The translations under genes and the position numbers were made by a program. A stretch of DNA of 64,000 nucleotides from Dyadobacter fermentans DSM 18053 (GTDB lineage Bacteria > Bacteroidota > Bacteroidia > Cytophagales > Spirosomataceae), in contig NC_013037.1 in NCBI RefSeq assembly GCF_000023125.1, positions 620,001 through 684,000 of the forward strand, in the 5' to 3' direction. Shown one piece after another: positions 17,943 to 26,601 of this stretch (position 1 is the stretch's first letter; each line of letters opens with the position of its first letter). Below the pieces are notes generated by a model. It saw nothing but the letters and a program-made list of their open reading frames with translations. It ran no database searches and was not told the DNA's origin.

Positions 17943-19412
17943 ATGAAACCACTATTTACTTACGCCGCCCTGGCCTCGTTGTGCGTGCTCGGCGCATGCC
18001 AGGACCACCGCGATCCGAACAGCCCCGACATTACGCTGCAAAACCGCTCGGTAACGCCCGTGCTGGCGAAGCTGCTTCCGGGTGCCACCAACGGGCGCGT
18101 TTCGGCTGGCAATGTGAAGCTTTACTCGCTTCTCAGCAGCGACGACCAGCTCGAACAATCGCCCAACTTCGTGTTCGGCGGCTCGGCGGATGGTGCAGGA
18201 CTTTTCCAGAACCCGGACGGTAATTACACGATCCTGGTCAACAACGAAGACAATTTCGCGGTGTCGCGCATTACGCTCGACAAGGGCTTCAAGCCGGTGA
18301 AGGGCGAATATGTGCTCAATTCCGACGGCGGAACGTGGCGCCTGTGCTCGGCGACGCTCGTGACGCCTGTCGAGCACGGTTTCGGGCCGGTATTCCTTAC
18401 TTCGGGTGAAAGCGGCCAGGAATCGCGCACGCATGCATTGAATGTGGACGCGGATGTGAGCCAGGCGAATATCTCCCGCGAAGTGGCAGGACTGGGCCGA
18501 TGGAGCGCCGAAAATGCCGTTCCGCTTCCGAAAACGGCCTATCCGGGTAAAACCGTGGTGCTGATTGGCGACGACGATTCGGATGTGAATGGCGGGCAGG
18601 TGGCGATGTACATGTCGAACACCGTAGGCGACCTCGACAACGGCTCATTGTACATGCTCAAACGCGCCGACAACAACCAGAAGGAAATGGCTATGACGCC
18701 CGGCTCGACTTACGACGTTGAATTTGTGAAAATTGATAACCACAAAACGCTCACCGGCGCGCAGATCAACGCAAAGGTGAATGATCTGAAAGCGATCAAA
18801 TTCGGACGTGTGGAAGATGTGGATTACCGGAAGGGTGGGGGCGCCCAGGGCCGCGAAGTGATTTTTGCAGTAACCGGCCAGGACGACACCGGTCCGAATG
18901 CCGACTACTCGCGCTCGAAATACGGCCGCGTTTACCGCCTCGTGCTGGACGCGAACGATCCTGCCAAAGGTAAACTGGAAGTATTGCTCGATGGCGACGA
19001 CCGCAATGGCATTGCCGGCACGTTCCAAAACCCGGATAACGTTTGCGTCACGTTCGATTACGTGTACATCATGGAAGATCCCAATGGCTACGGCGACGAA
19101 ACGCATGATGGCTATGTGTATCAATATAACCTCAATACCCGGCAATTGACGCCGGTGCTGCAAATCGACCACCGCCGTACCGAGGCCGATGCGGCCAAGT
19201 ACAATGTAGGTGGAGCTTCTGCGCCCGGCTCATGGGAAAGCAGCGGGATGATCGACGTGTCGGATGTTACCGGCCGTGCGAATACATTCATGCTCGGCAT
19301 TCAGGCGCACACCTGGCGCGGTGATAAATACAAGGGAGTGGACGGCGGCTCGGTCCGGAAATCGGAAAACCAGGCCAGCCAGCTCATTCTGATCGAAGGT
19401 CTGCCTCGTTAA
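17943..19412 (+). CDS. PhoX/DUF839-like lipoprotein
   Basis: A 489-residue lipoprotein; lipobox VLGAC near residue 17. The body reads like a beta-propeller of the DUF839/PhoX type: FQNPDGNYTILVNNEDN, GPVFLTSGESG, GRVYRLVLDANDPAKGKLE, FQNPDNVCVTFDYVYIMED. PhoX proteins are calcium- and iron-dependent phosphatases, usually Tat-exported; here export is by a lipoprotein signal, so the relationship may be structural only. The frame extends to a GTG at 17907, but the ATG at 17943 starts the signal peptide. A terminator follows, before the peroxidase gene. Lipoprotein status is firm; the phosphatase assignment is tentative. Confidence 0.6.
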   Translation: MKPLFTYAALASLCVLGACQDHRDPNSPDITLQNRSVTPVLAKLLPGATNGRVSAGNVKLYSLLSSDDQLEQSPNFVFGGSADGAGLFQNPDGNYTILVNNEDNFAVSRITLDKGFKPVKGEYVLNSDGGTWRLCSATLVTPVEHGFGPVFLTSGESGQESRTHALNVDADVSQANISREVAGLGRWSAENAVPLPKTAYPGKTVVLIGDDDSDVNGGQVAMYMSNTVGDLDNGSLYMLKRADNNQKEMAMTPGSTYDVEFVKIDNHKTLTGAQINAKVNDLKAIKFGRVEDVDYRKGGGAQGREVIFAVTGQDDTGPNADYSRSKYGRVYRLVLDANDPAKGKLEVLLDGDDRNGIAGTFQNPDNVCVTFDYVYIMEDPNGYGDETHDGYVYQYNLNTRQLTPVLQIDHRRTEADAAKYNVGGASAPGSWESSGMIDVSDVTGRANTFMLGIQAHTWRGDKYKGVDGGSVRKSENQASQLILIEGLPR

Positions 19413-19428
19413 TTTATATAGTTTTCAG

Positions 19429-19469
19429 ACTCCTGGCCGGAATTTTCGGGTCAGGAGTTTTCCTTTTTT
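19429..19469 (+). terminator. Terminator after the PhoX-like gene
   Basis: ACTCCTG pairs with CAGGAGT across a 16-base loop, followed by TTTTCCTTTTTT. Confidence 0.65.
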
Positions 19470-19488
19470 GATTCAATGCCCACTACCC

Positions 19489-21312
19489 ATGCTGAAATTC
19501 ACGCGTAACCCGAATTCGTTTATCTTCCGTCACAGGAGGCTACTTTTTTCCCTTTTTCTGATCATCATTATCCCGCTCATTGTTTGCCTCATCTGGTGGC
19601 TCACTGAGCCGGACGCGGCGCCGGCCAGGCAGGTCAAGACCACGTTCATGCAGGACGTGACCGGGCTCGACAGCGCCGTAAGCCGTTTGCAGACCGACAT
19701 CCGCGCACGTCGCCCGGCGGCCATTCAGGCGTCGTTCCGAGACGCCCGGTTGGCCTACAAGCGTGTCGAATTCATTTCCGCCTATTACAGTCCCGAAACG
19801 ACCCGCGCCCTCAACGGCCCGAATATCCCCGAGGTGGACGACGACCTGCGCGTGAATGAGCCGCAGAGTTTTCAGGTTTTGGAAGAAATGGTTTTTCCCG
19901 AAGTGGCCACCGACGCTTACCCCGACATGCTGCATGCGGCTAATGTGATCCGCGCCAATGTGAACCGGCTTCGCAGGATTTCAGAATCCAATGAGCTGAC
20001 GGACAGTCACATATTCGATGCCATGCGGCTGGAAGTGTTCAGGATCGTTTCAATGGGCATTACCGGTTTCGATTCGCCGGTTGCATTCCATTCACTGCCC
20101 GAAGTGGCCGCGGCGTTGGAAAGTATGCAGCGGCAATTCCGGCATTATACCAAAACGAACGACGGCCCGGCAGCGCAGCTTCACAGCGCTTTTGACGCGG
20201 CACTGGCCTACATCCGCAAATCGCCGGATTTCGATGCATTCGATCGGCTGGAATTTATCAGGCACTATGCCAACCCGCTGAGCAGCAGCGTGATCGACGC
20301 ACAGAAAGCGTTGGGTATCCCGGTTTTTACAGAAAAAAGGCTGCTATCGACGTCCGCACGCACACTCACCGATTCGGGGGCTTTCGATGCCAATTATTTT
20401 ATCAATTTTGAAGAGCAAAGCATGACTTCCGAGCGAATCGCTTTGGGTAAAATGCTGTTTTTCAATCCGATATTATCCAATAACTCGGGCCGGACCTGCG
20501 CTACCTGCCACCAGCCCGACAAGGCATTCACCGACGGCGAGCCCAAGAGCTTTGCGCTCGGTTTTAATGGAATGCGCATCAGCCGAAATGCCCCGACGTT
20601 GCTGAACGCCTCGTTCCAGGCCGCCCAGTTCGCCGACTCGCGCGTTACCTTCCTCGAAGATCAGGCCAGCGATGTGATCCGCAATCCGCAGGAAATGCAC
20701 GGCTCGCTCCCCGATGCCGTGGCCGCGCTCCGCAACGAGCCGGAATCGCGGAAACTGTTCGAAGAGGCCTATTCCGACGGCGTGACGGAAAGTAACCTTA
20801 AAAATGCCATTGCGAGCTACATCCGCTCGCTATCGTCGCTCGATACGCGCCTGGATCGCCATTTCCGCGGGGATGAAACGCTGCTTACTGCGGAAGAAAA
20901 GTCCGGTTTCAACCTGTTTATGGGCAAAGCCAAATGTGCGACCTGCCATTTTTTCCCGCTTTTCAACGGCACCGTGCCGCCTGCCTACCAGGAAACGGAA
21001 AGTGAGGTGCTGGGCACGCCCGCGACTGCGGAGGGTAAGTCGGTAGATCCGGACGTTGGCAAATTCGTCCTGACGAAACGCGAGCCGCACCGTTATGCAT
21101 TCAAAACGCCCACGGTTCGCCACGTGGCGCTTACGGCTCCCTATATGCACAACGGGGTTTTCAAGACATTGGAAGAAGTAGTCGATTTTTACGATCAGGG
21201 TGGTGGGAATGGTTTGGGTTTTAACCTTGAAAACCAGACGCTGCCGTTTGATAAGCTCAATCTGACGGTCTCCGAGAAGAAGGCGCTGGTCGCATTTATG
21301 AAGATTTTGTAA
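19489..21312 (+). CDS. Di-haem cytochrome c peroxidase/MauG-like protein with imelysin-like N-terminus
   Basis: A 607-residue envelope protein. One N-terminal membrane anchor (LLFSLFLIIIIPLIVCLIWW), then an all-helical region (about 55-275; RLAYKRVEFISAYY, LVPRI-like patterns) resembling imelysin-type iron-uptake proteins. The C-terminal part is a bacterial di-haem peroxidase with two CATCH haem sites (C337/C340/H341 and C483/C486/H487) and the closing TPTVRHVALTAPYMHNGVF motif. The family reduces hydrogen peroxide or oxidises proteins and cofactors in the periplasm. The frame opens with TTG at 19468, inside the preceding terminator; ATG 19489 is chosen. It follows the PhoX-like gene but is separated from it by a terminator. 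Confidence 0.88.
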   Translation: MLKFTRNPNSFIFRHRRLLFSLFLIIIIPLIVCLIWWLTEPDAAPARQVKTTFMQDVTGLDSAVSRLQTDIRARRPAAIQASFRDARLAYKRVEFISAYYSPETTRALNGPNIPEVDDDLRVNEPQSFQVLEEMVFPEVATDAYPDMLHAANVIRANVNRLRRISESNELTDSHIFDAMRLEVFRIVSMGITGFDSPVAFHSLPEVAAALESMQRQFRHYTKTNDGPAAQLHSAFDAALAYIRKSPDFDAFDRLEFIRHYANPLSSSVIDAQKALGIPVFTEKRLLSTSARTLTDSGAFDANYFINFEEQSMTSERIALGKMLFFNPILSNNSGRTCATCHQPDKAFTDGEPKSFALGFNGMRISRNAPTLLNASFQAAQFADSRVTFLEDQASDVIRNPQEMHGSLPDAVAALRNEPESRKLFEEAYSDGVTESNLKNAIASYIRSLSSLDTRLDRHFRGDETLLTAEEKSGFNLFMGKAKCATCHFFPLFNGTVPPAYQETESEVLGTPATAEGKSVDPDVGKFVLTKREPHRYAFKTPTVRHVALTAPYMHNGVFKTLEEVVDFYDQGGGNGLGFNLENQTLPFDKLNLTVSEKKALVAFMKIL

Positions 21313-21395
21313 TTCAGAAGGCCTGCTGACAAAGGGTTGTCATTCCGGAGTAGTTTATTTGTATTAAATCAATAATCACTTCAACAGACAACCCT

Positions 21396-22208
21396 ATGCA
21401 AACGATCATCAGCAACGGCACGCCCATTAGCTACAACACGTACGGAAGCGGACCCGCGACGCTACTTTTCGTCCACGGCTCGTTCATCGATCAGACCTAC
21501 TGGAAAGAACAGGTCGCGTTTTTCAAAGAGAAATACAAAGTCGTAACGATGGATTTGGCCGCCCACGGGCAATCGGGCACGAACCGTTCCGAATGGACGC
21601 TCCGCGGCATGGCCGACGACATTATCAACCTGATCCGCGCGTTAAACCTCGAACGGGTAATCCTGATCGGCCACTCACTCGGCGCGAACCTCATTCTCAT
21701 GGCCGCAACCACCTATCCCGATCCGGTGATCGGTTTCATCGCCGTCGACAACTTCAAAAACCTCGCAACGCCGCTTCCGCCCGAGTATGATAGCCAGGTA
21801 GAAGAAATCATCGAAAATTCAAAAAAAGCCTACGCCGATACGAACGAGCATTATGCCCGCATGGTGCTGCTCGGCCCCGAAACCCCGCAATGGATTATCG
21901 ACAAGGTAGTGGCCGCTTGCCGCGCGGCGTACGAGCCGATGGGTCAGCAGACCATGCCGCAATTTTTCATCATGGACCGCATCGAAAGGGAAGTTCTGCC
22001 ATTGCTGAGGCCGAAAATGAACCTGATCAACGTCAATTACATGCCTACCAACGTAGAAGCGCTTGAAAAGCACGCGGTGAACGGCTACTCGCTCATCGAA
22101 ATCGCCGGCACATGCCATTACCCGATGCTCGAATCGCCCAAAGCGCTGAACGAGGCATTGGACGAGGTGATTGATGAGGTGCTGCAAGTGAAATTTACGG
22201 ACAGTTAA
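21396..22208 (+). CDS. Alpha/beta hydrolase
   Basis: A 270-residue cytoplasmic protein of the alpha/beta-hydrolase fold. Visible features are LLFVHGSFIDQTYW (oxyanion-hole region), the nucleophile elbow GHSLG with Ser94, and a C-terminal His in GTCHYPMLES. A short-chain esterase, lactonase or C-C hydrolase are all possible; the substrate cannot be told. Its 3' end overlaps the convergent sigma-factor gene by 14 bases (22195-22208). Confidence 0.88.
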   Translation: MQTIISNGTPISYNTYGSGPATLLFVHGSFIDQTYWKEQVAFFKEKYKVVTMDLAAHGQSGTNRSEWTLRGMADDIINLIRALNLERVILIGHSLGANLILMAATTYPDPVIGFIAVDNFKNLATPLPPEYDSQVEEIIENSKKAYADTNEHYARMVLLGPETPQWIIDKVVAACRAAYEPMGQQTMPQFFIMDRIEREVLPLLRPKMNLINVNYMPTNVEALEKHAVNGYSLIEIAGTCHYPMLESPKALNEALDEVIDEVLQVKFTDS

Positions 22209-23433
22209 TTGCCAGGTCGTCGCATGCGCGGCGAAGCGTCCGTATTTCGGCGGGCGATTTCGAGAGACCGATCGCCCGTTTGTAGTGTAATGCGCTCATC
22301 TCAGGCGAAAGCGGCGCGTACAGATAGCCCAGCAGGGCGTGGTAGGGGGTATGGTCTTCCAGGCTCAGCTTCTTCGCTTCCTGCAACCCGGCCTCGTTGC
22401 CGTGCACTTTCGCGAAAGCGAACGTGCGATTGAGTGCGGTTGTGGGAGAGTACTCGACGATAATCAATTGGTTGTACAAATGCAGGATATGCGGCCATTT
22501 GGCGGTGTTTTCGGGTGTGGTATGCCAATAGGCGATGCCTGCTTCGATGTGGTATTTCGATATGGTTTCCCCGCTGCACGCATTAACGAGATAATAATTG
22601 CCCCGGTCGATCAGCGCGCGGTCCCACTGACTTTGGTCCTGCGCTTCGAAAAGCACCGTTTGCCCGTCGCCATTCAGCCGCGCATCGAACCGCGAACTCT
22701 GGTAGCACATCAGCGCCAGCAACGCATCTGCGTGGCGTGAATTGACGAATGGATTTTCAGTAAGCAGGAGTGCAAGACGCATAGCTTCTGCGCATAGGTC
22801 CTCGCGAATGAGATGGTTGCCCGATTTGGAAAAATAACCTTCATTAAACAGCAAATACAGCGTGCGCAAAACCGAATCCAGCCGGGACTGTACATCGGCC
22901 GGGTGCAGCGAGCCCATGCGGAAGTTGTCTTCGCGCAGCCTGGCGCGTGCCCGCAGGAGCCGCTTTTTAATGGTTTCCGGTTTGGAGAGAAATGCGTCGG
23001 CGATCTCGGCAACCGTGAAACCGCACAGGACCTGCAACGCCAGACTGATCTGCGCCTGCGGAGCGTTGGCCGGGTTGCAAACGGCGAAAAGCATCGCCAA
23101 CTGACTGTCTGCGATGGTTTCCGCCGTGAATTCGAAATCCGGTTCCGGCTGCACACTTTCGCGGAGGAGGGCGGGTGAGACCTGCGTTTCGAAGACGCGG
23201 ATATGTTTGAGATGATCTTTCGCTTTATTTCTGGCTACGGCATAGAGCCATGCCGTAGGATTATCGGGCTGCCCTTCCTTCGGCCAGATTTCCGCAGCTG
23301 TCAGAAAAGCGTCACTGGCAATGTCCTCCGCAATTTGAATGTGCCTCAGTCCGAAATGACGGCAGATTACCGCCGTCATCCGGGTGAACTCCTTTCTGAA
23401 AAGACTGTGCAGTGTTCCAGGGTTAGAGACCAT
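22195..23433 (-). CDS. ECF42-type RNA polymerase sigma factor with long C-terminal extension
   Basis: A 412-residue sigma factor. Region 2 (LFRKEFTRMTAVICRHFG, AEDIASDAFLTAAEIWP, NPTAWLYAVARNKAKDHL) is followed by region 4 (LALQVLCGFTVAEIADAFL, KPETIKKRLLRARARLRE), then a 200-residue helical extension (LYLLFNEGYFSKSGN, RLALLLTENP, ALLALMCYQSSRFDAR) rich in TPR-like helices. This is the architecture of the ECF42 group, whose members have no anti-sigma factor and are encoded beside DGPF/YCII proteins. Exactly that neighbour lies 8 bases upstream. The frame runs upstream to 23694, but that part is an out-of-frame copy of the YCII gene; ATG 23433 is used. Confidence 0.9.
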   Translation of the reverse strand: MVSNPGTLHSLFRKEFTRMTAVICRHFGLRHIQIAEDIASDAFLTAAEIWPKEGQPDNPTAWLYAVARNKAKDHLKHIRVFETQVSPALLRESVQPEPDFEFTAETIADSQLAMLFAVCNPANAPQAQISLALQVLCGFTVAEIADAFLSKPETIKKRLLRARARLREDNFRMGSLHPADVQSRLDSVLRTLYLLFNEGYFSKSGNHLIREDLCAEAMRLALLLTENPFVNSRHADALLALMCYQSSRFDARLNGDGQTVLFEAQDQSQWDRALIDRGNYYLVNACSGETISKYHIEAGIAYWHTTPENTAKWPHILHLYNQLIIVEYSPTTALNRTFAFAKVHGNEAGLQEAKKLSLEDHTPYHALLGYLYAPLSPEMSALHYKRAIGLSKSPAEIRTLRRACDDLAINCP

Positions 23434-23441
23434 TGTCGGGC

Positions 23442-23777
23442 CTATTTGCGCTGTACTACTTCCCTGACCTCGATGCTTCCCCCGATTTTGAAGATCGGAT
23501 TGCCCCTGGCGAGTTCTACGGCCTCTTCGATCGTATCGGTGCGCACGATGACGTACCCGCTCACAAATTCCTTGATCTCGGTAAATGGCCCGTCGGTGAC
23601 TACATCGTCGGCATGCACCGTTCTGGCGCTTTCCACGGAGAGGGTGTTGCCTTTGTCGGCGAGCTTGTTTTGCGCGGCGATGCCGGCGAGCCAATTCATA
23701 CGTTCCTGCATTTGCTCCGGTGTGGGGCGGAAGTCCGTCTGGTTGTTAAGTCTGAAAATTAATGCGAATTCTTTCAT
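23442..23777 (-). CDS. YCII-related (DGPF) protein
   Basis: A 111-residue single-domain protein with the DGPFTE motif and YCII ferredoxin-like fold signature (MKEFALIFR at the start, SGYVIVRTDTIEEAVELA near the end). These proteins accompany ECF42 sigma factors and are usually targets of them; the molecular function is unknown. It is the first gene of the pair and ends 8 bases before the sigma-factor ATG. Confidence 0.9.
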   Translation of the reverse strand: MKEFALIFRLNNQTDFRPTPEQMQERMNWLAGIAAQNKLADKGNTLSVESARTVHADDVVTDGPFTEIKEFVSGYVIVRTDTIEEAVELARGNPIFKIGGSIEVREVVQRK

Positions 23778-23918
23778 GTCCTTATCGTTTGATTTACCCT
23801 ATGACGACCGGACGGTCCGCATGGGGACAACCTGTGCCGAAAAATAAACAGGATTGCAAAAAAATGGCAAGCGGCTCATCCATGCTATGTCAAGTTTCAG
23901 CACAGACTTCACCTCCAA

Positions 23919-23952
23919 AAAGCAAAAGAGCAGACGTTTCGCCTGCTCTTTT
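23919..23952 (-). terminator. Terminator of the PKD lipoprotein gene
   Basis: On the minus strand AAAAGAGCAG pairs with CTGCTCTTTT around a 9-base loop, then GCTTTTT. It lies 15 bases after the stop codon and closes the whole 24-34 kb minus-strand cluster. Confidence 0.8.
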
Positions 23953-23966
23953 GTAATGGGTTGGGG

Positions 23967-25619
23967 TTATAGCTTGTAGCGGGCGATGAAGGTGTTTCGC
24001 TCTTGATGCTTGCCGTTTAGAGTAATCTCATTAAATGTTGAATTGTCATAAAACCAGCCCGCAACATACACATAACCTGTGTTGGTAATACAAATTTTGT
24101 TGACCCTGTCCTCGGTAGGTCCTCCGTCGCGGACAGGTTTTTTACCATCAATGCGGTTGAGTAGAACGGGATCGACCTCGGTGAGAATAATATCGGCCGC
24201 TCCTGCACTATTAACAAGCAAATTGTCACCCATCGGAAATCTGCCGGTAGCGCCCGTGAAAGATCCCGAAATGACAATGTTACCATTTGCAGTTTTGGCA
24301 ATACCCCCGTGATAATCCTTTCCGCCGGAGTTAAAGCCATTACGTGCGTTGAGGAACCTACCGTCAGAAGTGCTCCATTTTCCCAGGTACACATTCTCGT
24401 CCCCGGCGCTGAGCAGGTTCATGTCCTCAATGTCGCCGCTGTGCATGCCCGTTAGATAAACGTTTTGGTAGGTTTTATCAATTTCAATGTCGTAGGCGAA
24501 ATCTACTTCACGGGAGCCAATGCGTTTTGCCCAGAGGAAACTTCCAGAAATAAGCCCCCATTTCGCGATAAACGCATCTACGCTGTCAACGCTTTTCAGG
24601 CTAAGCGCATTGGAAAATTTGATAGATTGCAGAAATGCACCACCAATGTAGGCATTCCCGTAAACGTCGACTGTAATCGTTTCGGGTGCCTGGATGTCGG
24701 CTCCCTGCATCATGTGGGCAGACCCAAAATTACCGTCGAGGGCAGAAAGTATTGTCAAAAAGCCATCCCGACCATCCGCTTTCTGTGGCATGGTTCCGGG
24801 AAAAGCGATATTGGTGTTGATATTATCACCTTCAACGGTTCCTGTCAGGTATATTTTAGGTCTTTCGGCTGCCTCAAAAAATGCAAGTGCCCTTCCCTGG
24901 TCGTTTTGTGGTCCACCAAAAGTTTTAAACCAATCGGTAGTTCCGTCCGGCTTGATCTTCGCGACAAATCCGTCTAGGCCGCCTTTTGCCGTGACCGATT
25001 GCCGGGTAAGTGGGCCGCTGATGAAACCTGTTACATATACATGCCCGGCGCTGTCCAGAGCGATGGCATTCGCATGATCGTCACCGGTGCTGCCATCGGT
25101 GTAAAGCCACACGCATTGTCCTGCGCTGTTGTATTTGGCGACGAAGAAATCGTCCGAACCCGCGACCGAATTCAGGGTTTTTTTATTGCCGAACCGAACC
25201 ACGCCTTTGGCTGTGCCGGAAACGTAAATGTTGCCTTTGGAGTCGGCTATGATGTCTGTCGGGAAATTGTATCCGCCTGAGATGCTGAATGCTTCCGGGG
25301 AAGGAGCTCCGATCTGTACAGTCCTGGTGGAGCCATTGCTGCCGCCATCAATTCCTTTCACAATCAGTTTTACCTGATAATTACCTGCCGTCTCAAAATC
25401 ATGCGGGATGGAATCACCACTCTGCAAAGGCGTCCCATCCCCGAAATCCCATTGAATATTTGCCGCGTTTTCTGCTTCGCTGGTGAATGTGACGCTGCAT
25501 GGGGCCTTGCAGCCGTTTTCGGGCGTGAATTTGAAGCGCGAAACAGGCTTTTGGGGCATGTCCACCTGACATGCGACGGCGAGGGAGGTCAGTAGGATGT
25601 AGGTAAAGATTCTCTTCAT
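23967..25619 (-). CDS. PKD-domain, SBBP beta-propeller lipoprotein
   Basis: A 550-residue lipoprotein; lipobox LAVAC with Cys17. A PKD domain (about 29-92; NIQWDFGDGTPLQSGDS, ETAGNYQVKLIVKG) is followed by a propeller of SBBP repeats with the pattern G-N/H-x-Y-V-T/S-G (GNIYVSGTAKG, GHVYVTGFISG, GNAYIGGAF, QNVYLTGMHSG, GYVYVAGWFYD). Such proteins act in adhesion or protein binding outside the cell; no catalytic motif is visible. The frame begins three residues earlier at 25628; ATG 25619 gives the best signal peptide. It starts 30 bases after the anti-sigma-like gene and is probably co-transcribed with it. Confidence 0.87.
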   Translation of the reverse strand: MKRIFTYILLTSLAVACQVDMPQKPVSRFKFTPENGCKAPCSVTFTSEAENAANIQWDFGDGTPLQSGDSIPHDFETAGNYQVKLIVKGIDGGSNGSTRTVQIGAPSPEAFSISGGYNFPTDIIADSKGNIYVSGTAKGVVRFGNKKTLNSVAGSDDFFVAKYNSAGQCVWLYTDGSTGDDHANAIALDSAGHVYVTGFISGPLTRQSVTAKGGLDGFVAKIKPDGTTDWFKTFGGPQNDQGRALAFFEAAERPKIYLTGTVEGDNINTNIAFPGTMPQKADGRDGFLTILSALDGNFGSAHMMQGADIQAPETITVDVYGNAYIGGAFLQSIKFSNALSLKSVDSVDAFIAKWGLISGSFLWAKRIGSREVDFAYDIEIDKTYQNVYLTGMHSGDIEDMNLLSAGDENVYLGKWSTSDGRFLNARNGFNSGGKDYHGGIAKTANGNIVISGSFTGATGRFPMGDNLLVNSAGAADIILTEVDPVLLNRIDGKKPVRDGGPTEDRVNKICITNTGYVYVAGWFYDNSTFNEITLNGKHQERNTFIARYKL

Positions 25620-25649
25620 GAAATGCATTCGATAGGGAGTACCGTAAAG

Positions 25650-26537
25650 TTAGCGGATTTTTGCCAGCAGTTCCACGGCTTGCGGATTGTAAGTACTTTC
25701 TGTGTTCGAGATGACCTTTTTGAGCTGCTCTTCACAGCTTTTACGGTCGTTTTGTTGCAGGTAAGCCAGTGCGATATACCATTCGGCGGCGTTTTTTACC
25801 TGGCGGAAACTGCTGTTTTCAACGTGTTGCAGTTCGGGCAGCGCCAGGGCGGCTTCACGTTGCGCGAGATGGCGCACACCCTGGTTCACACGCGCCGTAT
25901 CCGACCGCCATTGCCGGAATGCAGCCGGGCTGATCCCCAGTTTGTCTTTTGGGAACGGGCTTTCGAGTTGCGTGTCTGCTTTGAAATATTCGGCAAAAAG
26001 GTCGGTTTCCGGCAAGGCTGGCGCTGGCGTTTCAAGCCGTTTCGTTGCCGGAGTAACCGCTTTCGACGGAGCGGGCTGTTCGGCGGGCTTCGCTTGCGGC
26101 GTTGTATCCGGTATTGCCGGTTGGTCGGTTATGGTGGTTTTGGAAGCTATCTGCGTAGGTTTCGGTTCGTCGTTGGCATACCAGATAAGCCCTATTGCCA
26201 GGAGCACGCTGGCTGCGGCGGCGATATAGGGCCAGCGCCTGGTCGTTTGAGGGCCGGCGGCCGGTTGCAGGGGAGTGATGTTTGTATCGTTCTGGTTATC
26301 AGGGGTGTTTTTGAAAGCTAATGCGCCTTCGCTTTGCAGCTGGGCGTGAATGTCCCTGAATAATTTCCTGTTTTCACTGGCTTTCAAACCATCGCGAATG
26401 CGGCGTTCGGTATCGACGGCGCGGGCCAGGGATTCGTCGGTTTGCAGCCGTTTTGCAAAATCCGCGCGTTCTTCGGGCGTGCCTTGGCCGCTCAGGTACC
26501 GGTGGATTTCATCAAACGTTTCTTGCGATAATTCCAT
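25650..26537 (-). CDS. Single-span membrane protein, candidate anti-sigma factor with TPR-like C-terminus
   Basis: A 295-residue protein. The N-terminal 90 residues are cytoplasmic and read like an anti-sigma N-domain (EIHRYLSGQGTPEERADFAKRL) without the zinc HxxxCxxC motif. One membrane helix (PYIAAAASVLLAIGLIWYA, near 100-120) is followed by a Pro/Ala/Thr-rich linker (about 125-180) and a C-terminal helical part with a TPR-like pattern (AAEWYIALAYLQQNDRKS). It starts 64 bases after the ECF sigma gene, the usual position for the cognate anti-sigma factor. That function is inferred from position and topology. ATG 26537 is preferred over the TTG at 26558. Confidence 0.75.
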   Translation of the reverse strand: MELSQETFDEIHRYLSGQGTPEERADFAKRLQTDESLARAVDTERRIRDGLKASENRKLFRDIHAQLQSEGALAFKNTPDNQNDTNITPLQPAAGPQTTRRWPYIAAAASVLLAIGLIWYANDEPKPTQIASKTTITDQPAIPDTTPQAKPAEQPAPSKAVTPATKRLETPAPALPETDLFAEYFKADTQLESPFPKDKLGISPAAFRQWRSDTARVNQGVRHLAQREAALALPELQHVENSSFRQVKNAAEWYIALAYLQQNDRKSCEEQLKKVISNTESTYNPQAVELLAKIR

Positions 26538-26601
26538 AGCTTCAAAATCGTGGTTCAATGGTGAGATTGTAGGAGTTGATACGCGTTTTCGCCGATTGTT
26601 A

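Noticed and set aside
17943..19412. Firm call of PhoX alkaline phosphatase
   Set aside because: The DUF839-like pattern is visible, but the Tat signal and certain metal-binding residues could not be confirmed by eye.
23434..23694. N-terminal extension of the ECF42 sigma factor
   Set aside because: Its translation is Arg-rich and lies opposite-phase on the YCII gene; the sigma domain starts naturally at ATG 23433.
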